Assembly: GCA_050741255.1 (NCBI GenBank)
Contig: JBOIEQ010000045.1
Span: 1 to 28,065 of the forward strand
Origin: CAZXNF01 sp050741255
Lineage (GTDB): Bacteria; Pseudomonadota; Gammaproteobacteria; Burkholderiales; SG8-41
Length of the DNA: 28,065 nucleotides
Direction of reading: 5' to 3'
Positions 7,463 through 14,809 of the stretch are shown in pieces. Numbering within the stretch: the stretch's first letter is position 1; every line of letters starts with the position of its first letter. Under the pieces are notes generated by a model. It did no database searches, had not been told where the DNA came from, and saw only the letters and a program-made list of their open reading frames with translations. The translations under genes were made by a program, and so were the position numbers.

Positions 7463-8274
7463 CGGGACTCCGGCGCTTCCGCGAGATGCGCGGCCAGCGC
7501 CGCGTCACCCTCTTCGACGTAGCGCTCTACCGCCGGATAATCGATTTCGTAGTACGGGTGCATCGAGCCCGGCCATGCGCCGCTCGGCACGATGGTCACG
7601 GCCTCGACGAGGAATCCGGGCACCAGCGTCAGTTCCGGCTGCAGGGCGAGATGCTCGGTGGTGACGAGTTTTTCCGCGGTCACGAGTACGCGCTTCGCGG
7701 CGCGCGTGAGCGGATGGTCCCAGAACGGCGTGCCGTAGACGCGCGCGTTGCCTTCCGCATCCACTTCATTCGCGTGGATCACGGTGACGTCCGGCGCGAT
7801 GGCCGGAATGACGTAGACCTCCTGCCCGGAGCCGTACGGGTCGGCGATCTTCTTCCAGCCGTTCGCCTTCGGCAGGTCGCTGCCGTGAATGCCGGCGACC
7901 GGCAGGAAGGGCACTCCGTAAGAGGCTGCACGCAGCCCCGAGACGAGGGAAATTCAGGCGTGTTCTTCGAATTCCGCTTTTTTCGACTCGATCGCCTTGC
8001 GGAAGCCGCGCGCGAGGCCGAAGTTCGCTTCCATCGCAACGATGCCGGCACGCGCGCGGCGCACGAGGCCCGCGCGGCACAGGAGATCGAGGTCGTAGCC
8101 CGGCGAGGGCTTGATGATCTCGAGGTCGCCGATGCGCTGTCGAGCGAGTTCGCGCACCAGCGCGAAAGGCCCGCGGTGCAGGAAGCTGCCGCCGAGCCCG
8201 AGCATGCTGCCGGGGGCGATGCGCGCGGCGAGTTGGTCGAGCGGGATGAGCTTGGATGCGATGGGCATGGCCAT
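7459..8274 (-). pseudogene. CoA-transferase-fold alpha subunit (GctA/IpdA-like), interrupted by in-frame TGA
   Basis: Two stretches in the same minus-strand frame make one alpha subunit. Residues 1-106 (8274-7957) include MLGLGGSFLHRGPFALVREL and end in KKAEFEEHA. After TGA at 7954-7956 (codon 107) the frame continues without a shift as ISLVSGLRAASYGVPFLPV, then AGIHGSDLP, VTVIHANEVDAEGNARVYG and VTIVPSGAWPG. The second part alone starts from an internal GTG at 7914 and would lack the N-terminal half. The upstream AGGAGG (8279-8284) sets the start at ATG 8274 or 8268. The beta subunit follows directly. The TGA could be a nonsense mutation, a sequencing error, or readthrough/recoding; a small hairpin follows it. 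The downstream frame shows no other damage, so the lesion is recent or tolerated. Confidence 0.8.
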
Positions 8275-8299
8275 GCGGCCTCCTGGGCAATCGTGATGC

Positions 8300-8305
8300 G
8301 ATAAT
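8300..8305 (+). promoter_or_regulatory. Possible -10 element (GATAAT) for Bug3
   Basis: GATAAT lies 25 bases before the Bug3 GTG, within the 56-base divergent gap between the CoA-transferase alpha subunit and Bug3. Read on the other strand, the same spot gives TATTAT, so it could also serve the minus-strand pair. No clear -35 box was found. Confidence 0.35.
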
Positions 8306-8330
8306 AGCGCCAATATCAGGAGAAAATCCC

Positions 8331-9296
8331 GTGCGCATCACCGTGCTTGTTTGTCTGTTGTTCTCCGCAGGATCTTTGTGCGCCCAGTCGCAGTCAACGT
8401 CCTGGCCGACCAAGCCGATCCGCATGATCGTCGCGGTGCCGCCCGGCGGTCCCGCGGACACGCTCTCGCGGCTGATCACGCCGAGAATGTCGGAAGCGCT
8501 GGGCCAGAACGTGGTGATCGACAACCGGCCGGGCGCCAACGGCAACATCGCCTACGAAACCACCGCGCGCGCGGCGCCGGACGGCTACACGATCGTGGCG
8601 GTGGCGGCGGGCGTGGCGATCAACCCGAGCCTCTACCGCGACGTCAAATTCGATCCGGTCAAGGATTTCGCGCCGATCACCCTTGGTATTTCGGTGCCCA
8701 ACATCCTCGTCGTGCATCCGTCGGTGCCGGCCGCGTCGGTCAAGGAACTGGTGGCGGTGGCGAAAGCGCGTGCCGGCAAGTTCGCCTTCGCCTCGGCGGG
8801 CAATGGCACCTCGGGCCATCTCGCGCTGGAGTTGTTCAAGCTGCAGTCGGGCGCCGACATGGTGCACGTGCCGTACAAGGGCGGCGGCCCGGCACTCACC
8901 GAAGTCATCGGCGGCCAGGTGCAGGCCTTGTTCAGCATCGCCCTCACGGCCATTCCGCAGGTCAAGGCCGGCCGCGTGCGCGCGCTGGCGATCACCAGCG
9001 CGCAGCGCTCGGCGGTGGCGCCGGAGCTGCCGACGGTGGCGGAATCGGGCTACCCCGGCTTCGAGGTGATCGGCTGGTTCGGCTGGCTGGCGCCCGCGCA
9101 GACCCCGAAAGAAATCGTGGCGCGGCTCAACCGCGAGATGGTGGCCGTGCTGAAGCAGGCCGACACGCGCGAGCGGCTGCTGGCGCAGGGTTCCGAGCCC
9201 GTCGGCAACACGCAGCAGCAGTTCGGGGATTTCATCCGCGCCGAGCGCGACAAGTGGGCGAAAGTGATCAAACAGGCCGGCATCCGCATCGATTGA
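8331..9296 (+). CDS. Bug3: TctC/Bug substrate-binding protein
   Basis: This is a 321-residue exported binding protein. A GTG start at 8331 with CAGGAGA at 8317-8323 gives a clean signal peptide (MRITVLVCLLFSAGSLCA, cut before QSQS); the longer upstream frame runs into the divergent gene. The mature part has SWPTKPIRMIVAVPPGGPAD, VIDNRPGANGNIA, APDGYTIV, MVHVPYKGGGPAL and LPTVAESGYPGF. The loop VPPGGPAD differs from those of its neighbours. It faces the broken CoA-transferase pair across a short divergent promoter region, so the ligand may be related to that enzyme's acid. Confidence 0.92.
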   Translation: MRITVLVCLLFSAGSLCAQSQSTSWPTKPIRMIVAVPPGGPADTLSRLITPRMSEALGQNVVIDNRPGANGNIAYETTARAAPDGYTIVAVAAGVAINPSLYRDVKFDPVKDFAPITLGISVPNILVVHPSVPAASVKELVAVAKARAGKFAFASAGNGTSGHLALELFKLQSGADMVHVPYKGGGPALTEVIGGQVQALFSIALTAIPQVKAGRVRALAITSAQRSAVAPELPTVAESGYPGFEVIGWFGWLAPAQTPKEIVARLNREMVAVLKQADTRERLLAQGSEPVGNTQQQFGDFIRAERDKWAKVIKQAGIRID

Positions 9297-9453
9297 GGGA
9301 ACCGCCCAGACTGGCGCGCCGCGCGCAAGCGGTTAGAATATGCGCTCCCTCAGCAGCCCGCTGCGGTCCCCTGTGTCCTGTCCCGGGGTCTCGCCGCCCG
9401 GGCCTTTATCGGAACGGGCAGCGGTGGCCAGCGTCACAAGCAGCAAGCAGACA

Positions 9454-10464
9454 GTGAATTTCCGGCCGGGCGGCGCAGCGGGATACGCCGCCGCCTTCAT
9501 GATGGCGCAGGCGTTCTTTTTTCCGCCAACGTCTGCGCAGGCGCAGACGGATGCGTCCAGCGGCTTTCCCTCCAAATCCATTCGTTTCGTGGTGCCCTTC
9601 GCGCCCGGGGGCGGCGCCGACATCAGCGCACGCGCGGTGGCAATCAGGCTCGGCGAGCGCCTCGGCCAGCAGGTCGTCGTCGACAACCGGCCGGGCGCCG
9701 GCGGCAATCTCGGCACGGAACTGGTCGCCCGGGCCGCCCCCGACGGTTACACGCTGTTGTGGGCGACCAGCGGCTACGGCGCCAATCCCAGCCTCTACAA
9801 GCTGTCCTACGATCCGGTCACCGGCTTTGAACCCGTCGTGCTGGTCACCCAGCAGCCCTTCCTCGTGGTCGTGAATCCGGCGGTGCCGGTGAAAACCGTG
9901 AAGGAACTCATCGCCTACGCGAAGGCCAACCCGGGCAAGCTGAACTACATTTCGTCCGGCGTGGGCGGCATCCAGCACCTGGCGGTGGAACTGTTCAAGA
10001 GCATGGCGGGCGTCGATCTCGTGCACATTCCGTACAAGGGCGGTTCAAGTGGGCAGACCGACCTGATCTCCAACCAGGTGCAGGTCGAGTTCGGCACCAT
10101 CCTGTCCACGCTGCAACTGGTGAAGAGCGGCCAGGTCCGCATTCTCGCCGTGACCACCGCCGTGCGCTCGCCCGCGCTGCCCGACGTGCCGACGCTCGCG
10201 GAAGCGGGCGTGCCGGGTTACGCGGTCAGCGGCTGGTATGGCATGTTCGCGCCGGCAAAAACGCCCGCCGCAATCGTCAGCAAGCTCAACCGCGAAACCG
10301 TCGCCGTGCTGCAGACGCCGGAAGTGCGCCAGCGTTTCGCGGTGGAAGGCAGCATGGTGGTGGCGAGCACGCCCGCGCAGCTGGCCGAGCACGTGCGGCA
10401 GGACGTCGCCAAGTGGGCCAAACTCGTGCGCGAAGCGAACATCCGCCTCGACGCGACCAAATAG
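9454..10464 (+). CDS. Bug4: TctC/Bug substrate-binding protein
   Basis: The mature part is clear: FPSKSIRFVVPFAPGGGADI, VVDNRPGAGGNLG, APDGYTLL, LVHIPYKGGSS and LPDVPTLAEAGVPGY. The start is uncertain. The open frame begins at ATG 9340, but its first 38 residues are Ser/Pro-rich and not signal-peptide-like. GTG 9454 gives a 336-residue protein with a usable signal sequence (hydrophobic AAGYAAAFMMAQAFFF, cut after SAQA). TTAGAAT at 9333-9339 looks like a -10 box, which would place ATG 9340 at the transcript start and favour a downstream codon. It heads the long plus-strand gene run, 19 bases before the LVIVD protein. Confidence 0.88.
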   Translation: MNFRPGGAAGYAAAFMMAQAFFFPPTSAQAQTDASSGFPSKSIRFVVPFAPGGGADISARAVAIRLGERLGQQVVVDNRPGAGGNLGTELVARAAPDGYTLLWATSGYGANPSLYKLSYDPVTGFEPVVLVTQQPFLVVVNPAVPVKTVKELIAYAKANPGKLNYISSGVGGIQHLAVELFKSMAGVDLVHIPYKGGSSGQTDLISNQVQVEFGTILSTLQLVKSGQVRILAVTTAVRSPALPDVPTLAEAGVPGYAVSGWYGMFAPAKTPAAIVSKLNRETVAVLQTPEVRQRFAVEGSMVVASTPAQLAEHVRQDVAKWAKLVREANIRLDATK

Positions 10465-10483
10465 CCAAACAGGGAAGGTAACC

Positions 10484-11716
10484 GTGGCGCAATCCAAAGG
10501 CATCAAGGAAGTCGCCTATGTCGACGTGCGGCAGGGCGCCGGCGGCGTGAAGCTGGGCGGCATGCAGCAGATCCAGCCGCTGTCGTGGTTCGACTGCGCG
10601 GGCGGCGGCCAGGTCATCGTCGACCGCGGCTACGCCTACGTCGGCAACATGCGCAATCCGCACGGCACGACCATCATCGACGTCCGGGATCCCAAGAACC
10701 CGAAGCCGGTCGCCGAGGTCAAGATGCCGCCGGGCACCCATTCGCACAAGGTGCGCGTGGCGAACGGGATCATGGTCACCAACCGCGAGGTGCTGGCCGC
10801 CCGCGCGATGCGCGACGAAAAACCGCCGGAAGGCTACCGCGGCGGCCTCGGCATCTACGACGTCTCCGATCCGACGAAACCGAAGCTCATCACGAACTGG
10901 AACACCACCGATACGCCCGGCATCGGCTCCGGGGCGAGCGGCGTGCACCGCTTCGACTTCGACGGCCGCTACGCCTACATCTCGCCGACGTGGGACGGCT
11001 ACAACGGCAACATCATGATGATCCTGGACCTGAAGGATCCCGCGAAGCCGGTGGAAGTCGGTCGCTGGTGGATGCCCGGCCAGTGGACGGCGGGCGGCGA
11101 GACGGCCGCGTGGAAACCCGGCGCGCACCGTTGCCACCACCCGCTGCGGCAGGGCAACCGGCTCTACACCAGCTATTGGCACGGCGGCTTCGTGATTCTC
11201 GACATCGACGACATGACCAAGCCGAAGCTGGTGTCGCACGTCGACTGGAGCCCGCCATTTCCGTGGCCCACCCACACCGTGCTGAAGATCCCGTTCAAGA
11301 TCGGCAACCGTGAGTTCGCCGTGGTTTCCGACGAGGACGTCGTGCGGCTCGAAGGCTGCCCGCCGTACCCCGCAGCCTTCCTGTGGGTGGTGGACGTCAC
11401 CGACGAAAAGCACCCGGTGCCGATTTCCTCCTTCCAGGTCGAGGACATGCCCGACACGGAGCAGCCGTACATGACCGGCTGCCACCAGCCCTGCGAGAAA
11501 GTGACCGGCACCGAAATTCCCGTCGCCTGGTTCGCGCACGGCCTGCGCATCATCGATGTGGCGAAACCGCACGCGCCGAAGGAAGTGGCGTTCTACATGC
11601 CCGACGTGCCGCCGGGCTCGGAGCGCGTGCAGAGCAACGACGTCACCGTGGACGACCAGGGGCTTCTCTACCTGCTCGACCGCGTGCGCGGCCTGCACGT
11701 GCTCGAACGCACCTGA
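10484..11716 (+). CDS. LVIVD-repeat beta-propeller protein
   Basis: This is a 410-residue protein of unknown function. It carries at least six LVIVD-type repeats, each with the pattern hydrophobic-IID/V-D-P-x-x-P: TIIDVRDPKNPKPV (about 61), GIYDVSDPTKPKLI (about 123), MILDLKDPAKPVEV (about 178), VILDIDDMTKPKLV (about 236), WVVDVTDEKHPVPI (about 301) and RIIDVAKPHAPKEV (about 355). Such repeats build a beta-propeller. Conserved-looking His and Cys residues (HRCHHP, GCHQPCE) might bind metal. No signal peptide is seen from the GTG at 10484, which follows AGGGAAGG at 10471-10478; a cytoplasmic protein is expected. It lies between Bug4 and the GGT-like gene in one operon, suggesting a role with them. 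No enzymatic activity can be assigned. Confidence 0.85.
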   Translation: MAQSKGIKEVAYVDVRQGAGGVKLGGMQQIQPLSWFDCAGGGQVIVDRGYAYVGNMRNPHGTTIIDVRDPKNPKPVAEVKMPPGTHSHKVRVANGIMVTNREVLAARAMRDEKPPEGYRGGLGIYDVSDPTKPKLITNWNTTDTPGIGSGASGVHRFDFDGRYAYISPTWDGYNGNIMMILDLKDPAKPVEVGRWWMPGQWTAGGETAAWKPGAHRCHHPLRQGNRLYTSYWHGGFVILDIDDMTKPKLVSHVDWSPPFPWPTHTVLKIPFKIGNREFAVVSDEDVVRLEGCPPYPAAFLWVVDVTDEKHPVPISSFQVEDMPDTEQPYMTGCHQPCEKVTGTEIPVAWFAHGLRIIDVAKPHAPKEVAFYMPDVPPGSERVQSNDVTVDDQGLLYLLDRVRGLHVLERT

Positions 11717-11751
11717 TCCGCAGTCCATCATTCGCAGTCGAAGGAGCGCTC

Positions 11752-13515
11752 ATGACGACCAAACGCAAATCCAAAATGGCGATCCAGCCGCCGAGCTTCC
11801 GGCCCACCGTGGTCGGCACGCATCACGCAGTCGCGACGGGACATTACCTCGCAACCTGCGCCGCGATGCGCATCCTCGATGGCGGCGGCAACGCCGTCGA
11901 TGCCGGCGTCTGCGCGGCGATGGCGCTCGCCATGCTGCAGCCGGACATGGTGAGCTTCGCCGGCGTGGCGCCGACGCTGATTTATCTCAAGAAGGAAGAC
12001 CGCGTCATCAGCCTCGCCGGCCTCGGCTACTGGCCCGCGAAAACCGACATCGAGCGCCTGCGCAAGGAGGGCGGACAGCATGTGCCGGAAGGGCTGCTGC
12101 GCACCGTGATGCCCGCCGCGCCCGCGACGCATATCGCGGCACTGCGGCGCTACGGCACGATCTCCTTTACCCAGGCAGCCACCGCCGCCATGGAGATCGC
12201 GCGCGACGGCTTCGCCATGTATCCGCTGCTCGCCAGCAACATCGAGTGGACGGCGGAGAAGTTCCAGCGCTGGCCCGACAACGCGGAAGTCTTCCAGCCC
12301 GGCGGCAAGTCGCCGAAGGTGGGCGACATCCTGAAACAGACCAATCTCGCGAAGACGATCTTCACGATGATGGAAGCCGAGCGCACGACGCACGGTGACC
12401 GCGACAAGAAACTGCGCGCGGTGCACGACTGGTTCTACGCCGGGCCGTTCGCCCAGAAGGTGCACGACTACCACCAGGAACACGGCGGTTTCGTCACCAA
12501 GGACGATCTCGCCGGCTTCGAAACACCGGTGGAAGAAAGCATTTCAGTGAAATACCGCGACTACACCGTGCACAGCTGCGACGTGTGGTGCCAGGGCATC
12601 GTGCTGCTCGAGACGCTGAAAATTCTGGAAGGCTACGACCTCAAGGCGCTGGGCCACAATTCCATCGCCTACGTGCATGCCGTCAACCAGGCGCTGAACC
12701 TGTCCTTCGCCGACCGCGAGGCCTACTCCGGCGATCCGAAGTTCGTGAACATGCCCCGCGCCGGCCTGCTGGCCGAGGCCTACGCGGCGCGGCAGCGCGC
12801 GCGCATCAATCCCCAGCAGGCGTTCGCCAACCTTCCCGATCCGGGTTATCCCGAGGGCGGCCCGAAGCCGTACCTGCTGCACGGGCAGGCGCAGGGCGAC
12901 GAGCGCGGCGTCGGCAACAAGGCGTTGCAGCCGGGCACGATCTACGGCTGCGTGATGGACCGCGACGGCAACGGCTATTCCGCGACCCTCTCCGATCCGC
13001 AGTACGACGTGCCGATCATTCCGGGCACCGGCGTGGCGCTGTCCGGCCGCGGCTGCCAGTCGCGCCTGACCCCGGGACATCCGAGCATCGTGGCGCCGGG
13101 CAAGCGGCCGCGCCTGACGCCCAACCCGTCGCTCGCGTTCCGGGACGGCAAGCTGTTCATGACCTTCGGCACGCCGGGCGGCGACACGCAGTCGCAGGCG
13201 ATGCTGCAGGTGTTCCTCAACATCGTCGAGTTCGACAAGACCGTGCAGGCCGCGGTGGAGGCGCCGCGCATCTCGAGCTGGAACTTCCCCAACTCGTTCG
13301 CGCCGCACAACTACCTGCCGGCACGCCTGAACATCGAGGACACGTTCCCCAAGGAAACGATCGAATCCCTGCGGACGATGGGCCACGACGTGGACGTCTG
13401 GCCGCAGTTTCCCGCCGAGAACGCGGGCGTGTGCGCGATCAAGGCGGACCCGAAGACGGGGCTCAAGCACGCCGGCGCCGATCCGCGGCGCGAAGGCTAC
13501 GCGGGAGCCTGGTGA
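11752..13515 (+). CDS. Gamma-glutamyltransferase-like Ntn hydrolase, probably not a glutathione enzyme
   Basis: This 587-residue precursor belongs to the GGT family, which self-cleaves to expose an N-terminal Thr. Thr396 in QPGTIYGCVMDRDGN aligns with the catalytic Thr391 of E. coli GGT (usual motif TTHYS). TFGTPGGDTQSQ near 470 supplies the oxyanion-hole Gly pair. Key substrate features are changed. The GIGGGG block is replaced by VSFAGVAP (67-74). The Arg that holds the glutamyl alpha-carboxylate (Arg114 in E. coli, DGRETAP) aligns with Leu91. A non-glutamyl amide is therefore likely, as with HpxW oxamate amidohydrolase in the same family. No signal peptide is visible. The ATG follows AAGGAG; its stop overlaps the Bug5 start by one base. 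Confidence 0.87.
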   Translation: MTTKRKSKMAIQPPSFRPTVVGTHHAVATGHYLATCAAMRILDGGGNAVDAGVCAAMALAMLQPDMVSFAGVAPTLIYLKKEDRVISLAGLGYWPAKTDIERLRKEGGQHVPEGLLRTVMPAAPATHIAALRRYGTISFTQAATAAMEIARDGFAMYPLLASNIEWTAEKFQRWPDNAEVFQPGGKSPKVGDILKQTNLAKTIFTMMEAERTTHGDRDKKLRAVHDWFYAGPFAQKVHDYHQEHGGFVTKDDLAGFETPVEESISVKYRDYTVHSCDVWCQGIVLLETLKILEGYDLKALGHNSIAYVHAVNQALNLSFADREAYSGDPKFVNMPRAGLLAEAYAARQRARINPQQAFANLPDPGYPEGGPKPYLLHGQAQGDERGVGNKALQPGTIYGCVMDRDGNGYSATLSDPQYDVPIIPGTGVALSGRGCQSRLTPGHPSIVAPGKRPRLTPNPSLAFRDGKLFMTFGTPGGDTQSQAMLQVFLNIVEFDKTVQAAVEAPRISSWNFPNSFAPHNYLPARLNIEDTFPKETIESLRTMGHDVDVWPQFPAENAGVCAIKADPKTGLKHAGADPRREGYAGAW

Positions 13516-14492
13516 TGCGGAGAATCCTGATCGCCGCCCTGGCCGCCGTCGCGGCGCCTGTCGCACAGGCCGCGGACCCTTCGACGGGCTCAGGACAGGC
13601 GGCCTGGCCGAACCGGCCGATCCGCTTCGTCGTGCCGTTTACGCCGGGCACGCTCGATGTCATGGTGCGCGCCATCGGGGTGAAGCTGACCGAGAAATAC
13701 GGTCAGACCATCGTGGTCGAGACACGGCCCGGCGCCGGCACCATCGTCGGCACGGAACTGGTATCCCGCGCGACGCCGGACGGCTACACCTTCCTCGTGA
13801 TCACCACGACCTTTGTCATCAACCCGAGCCTGCACGCGAAACTGCCGTACGATCCCATCAAGGATTTTTCGCCGGTGACGCAGATCGATTCAGTCGCGAA
13901 CATCCTCGTGACGAGCCCGACCGCCGCGTCGCAGACGATCAAGGACCTGATCGCGCTGGCGAAGTCGAAACCCGGCCAGCTGACCTACGCTTCTCCGGGC
14001 TCCGGCTCGGCGCCGCACATCGCGACGGAGATGTTCAAGAGCATGGCGGGCCTCGACATGATCCACGTACCGTACAAGGGTATTCCCGAGGCGGCCACGG
14101 ACGTGATCGCGGGACGCGTCACCATGCTGATGACGACCACCGCCTCGGCGGCCCCGTACCTCCGCGCGGGGCGCCTCAAAGGCCTCGCGGTGAGCAGCCG
14201 CAAGCGCGCGGCCGCCATGCCGGACGTGCCGTCGATGAGCGAAGTGCTGCCCGGTTACGAGATGGATGCCTTCCGCGGCGTCATGGCGCCCGCCGGCACG
14301 CCGCCGGCGATCGTGAAGCAGATTTCCGCCGACATCGCGAACGTGGTCAAGAGCACCGACGTGCGCGAGCGCCTGTTGAACGACGGCGCCGAGCCGGTCG
14401 GCAGCACACCGGAACAGTTCGCCGTGTTCCTCAAAACCGAAATGCAGAAGTGGGGCAAGGTGGTCAAGGCGTCCGGCGCGAAGCCGGACTGA
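13515..14492 (+). CDS. Bug5: TctC/Bug substrate-binding protein with altered ligand loop
   Basis: This is a 325-residue exported binding protein whose ATG shares a base with the GGT-like stop (TGATG), implying coupled translation. The signal peptide is MRRILIAALAAVAAPVAQA. The next residues (ADPSTGSGQAA) come from an interspersed-repeat-like DNA segment. The mature landmark reads WPNRPIRFVVPFTPGTLDVM, one glycine shorter and lacking the PGGxxD loop of typical family members. ETRPGAG replaces DNRPGAG. TPDGYTFL, MIHVPYKGIPEAA and MPDVPSMSEVLPGY remain. It probably binds a ligand different from the other Bugs, perhaps the substrate of the GGT-like enzyme. Confidence 0.91.
   Translation: MRRILIAALAAVAAPVAQAADPSTGSGQAAWPNRPIRFVVPFTPGTLDVMVRAIGVKLTEKYGQTIVVETRPGAGTIVGTELVSRATPDGYTFLVITTTFVINPSLHAKLPYDPIKDFSPVTQIDSVANILVTSPTAASQTIKDLIALAKSKPGQLTYASPGSGSAPHIATEMFKSMAGLDMIHVPYKGIPEAATDVIAGRVTMLMTTTASAAPYLRAGRLKGLAVSSRKRAAAMPDVPSMSEVLPGYEMDAFRGVMAPAGTPPAIVKQISADIANVVKSTDVRERLLNDGAEPVGSTPEQFAVFLKTEMQKWGKVVKASGAKPD
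13577..13599 (+). repeat. Interspersed-repeat-like segment inside Bug5
   Basis: The segment CCCTTCGACGGGCTCAGGAC (followed by AGG) closely resembles the short repeat CCCTTCGACAAGCTCAGGGC that I know as widely scattered in beta- and gammaproteobacterial genomes. Here it sits in frame just after the signal peptide of Bug5 and codes for a Pro-Ser-Thr-Gly-Ser-Gly-Gln stretch. Only this copy was noticed in the window. Confidence 0.55.
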
Positions 14493-14541
14493 CCGATCGT
14501 CCCCCATCCTTTTATTTCCACCGCCCGACAAGGAGAACGCA

Positions 14542-14730
14542 ATGCCCCTCGCCCAACTGTACATCGCCGCCGGCCGCGACGAAGCGAAAAAGAAGGCCCT
14601 GATCGCCGCCGTCACGGAAGCCATGATCAAGACGCTCGGCACGCCCCCGGAGTCGACCTGGGTCACGGTGCAGGAAATTCCGCGCAGCCAGTGGGGTTCC
14701 GGCGGCGTGACGCTCGACGAGAAGAAGTAG
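14542..14730 (+). CDS. 4-oxalocrotonate tautomerase-like protein
   Basis: The 62-residue protein has the size and fold signature of 4-oxalocrotonate tautomerase subunits: MPLAQLYIAAGRDEAKKKAL at the start and WGSGGVTLDEKK at the end. After Met removal Pro1 is the general base, and Arg11 is present. Position 39, an Arg in the classical enzyme, is Trp here, and Phe50 is also Trp. Substrate binding is therefore altered; keto-enol tautomerase, dehalogenase or decarboxylase activity are all known in this superfamily. The start follows AAGGAG. It lies between Bug5 and the lyase gene in the same plus-strand run. Confidence 0.87.
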   Translation: MPLAQLYIAAGRDEAKKKALIAAVTEAMIKTLGTPPESTWVTVQEIPRSQWGSGGVTLDEKK

Positions 14731-14809
14731 GCAAGCAGGCGAGGCGGCCGCCGCGCCGCCCGCAGCGCCGTATCGCGCCCGCGCTACGGCATCCAGAGAG
14801 GAGGACGCC

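Noticed and set aside
9340..9453. ATG at 9340 as the start of Bug4
   Set aside because: The first 38 residues are Ser/Pro-rich and not like a signal peptide, and the ATG overlaps a likely -10 box; GTG 9454 fits better, although not proven.
14767..14790. GCCGTA/TACGGC inverted repeat before the lyase gene
   Set aside because: The stem is only 6 bases with a 12-base loop in very GC-rich DNA and has no T-run; chance is a sufficient explanation.
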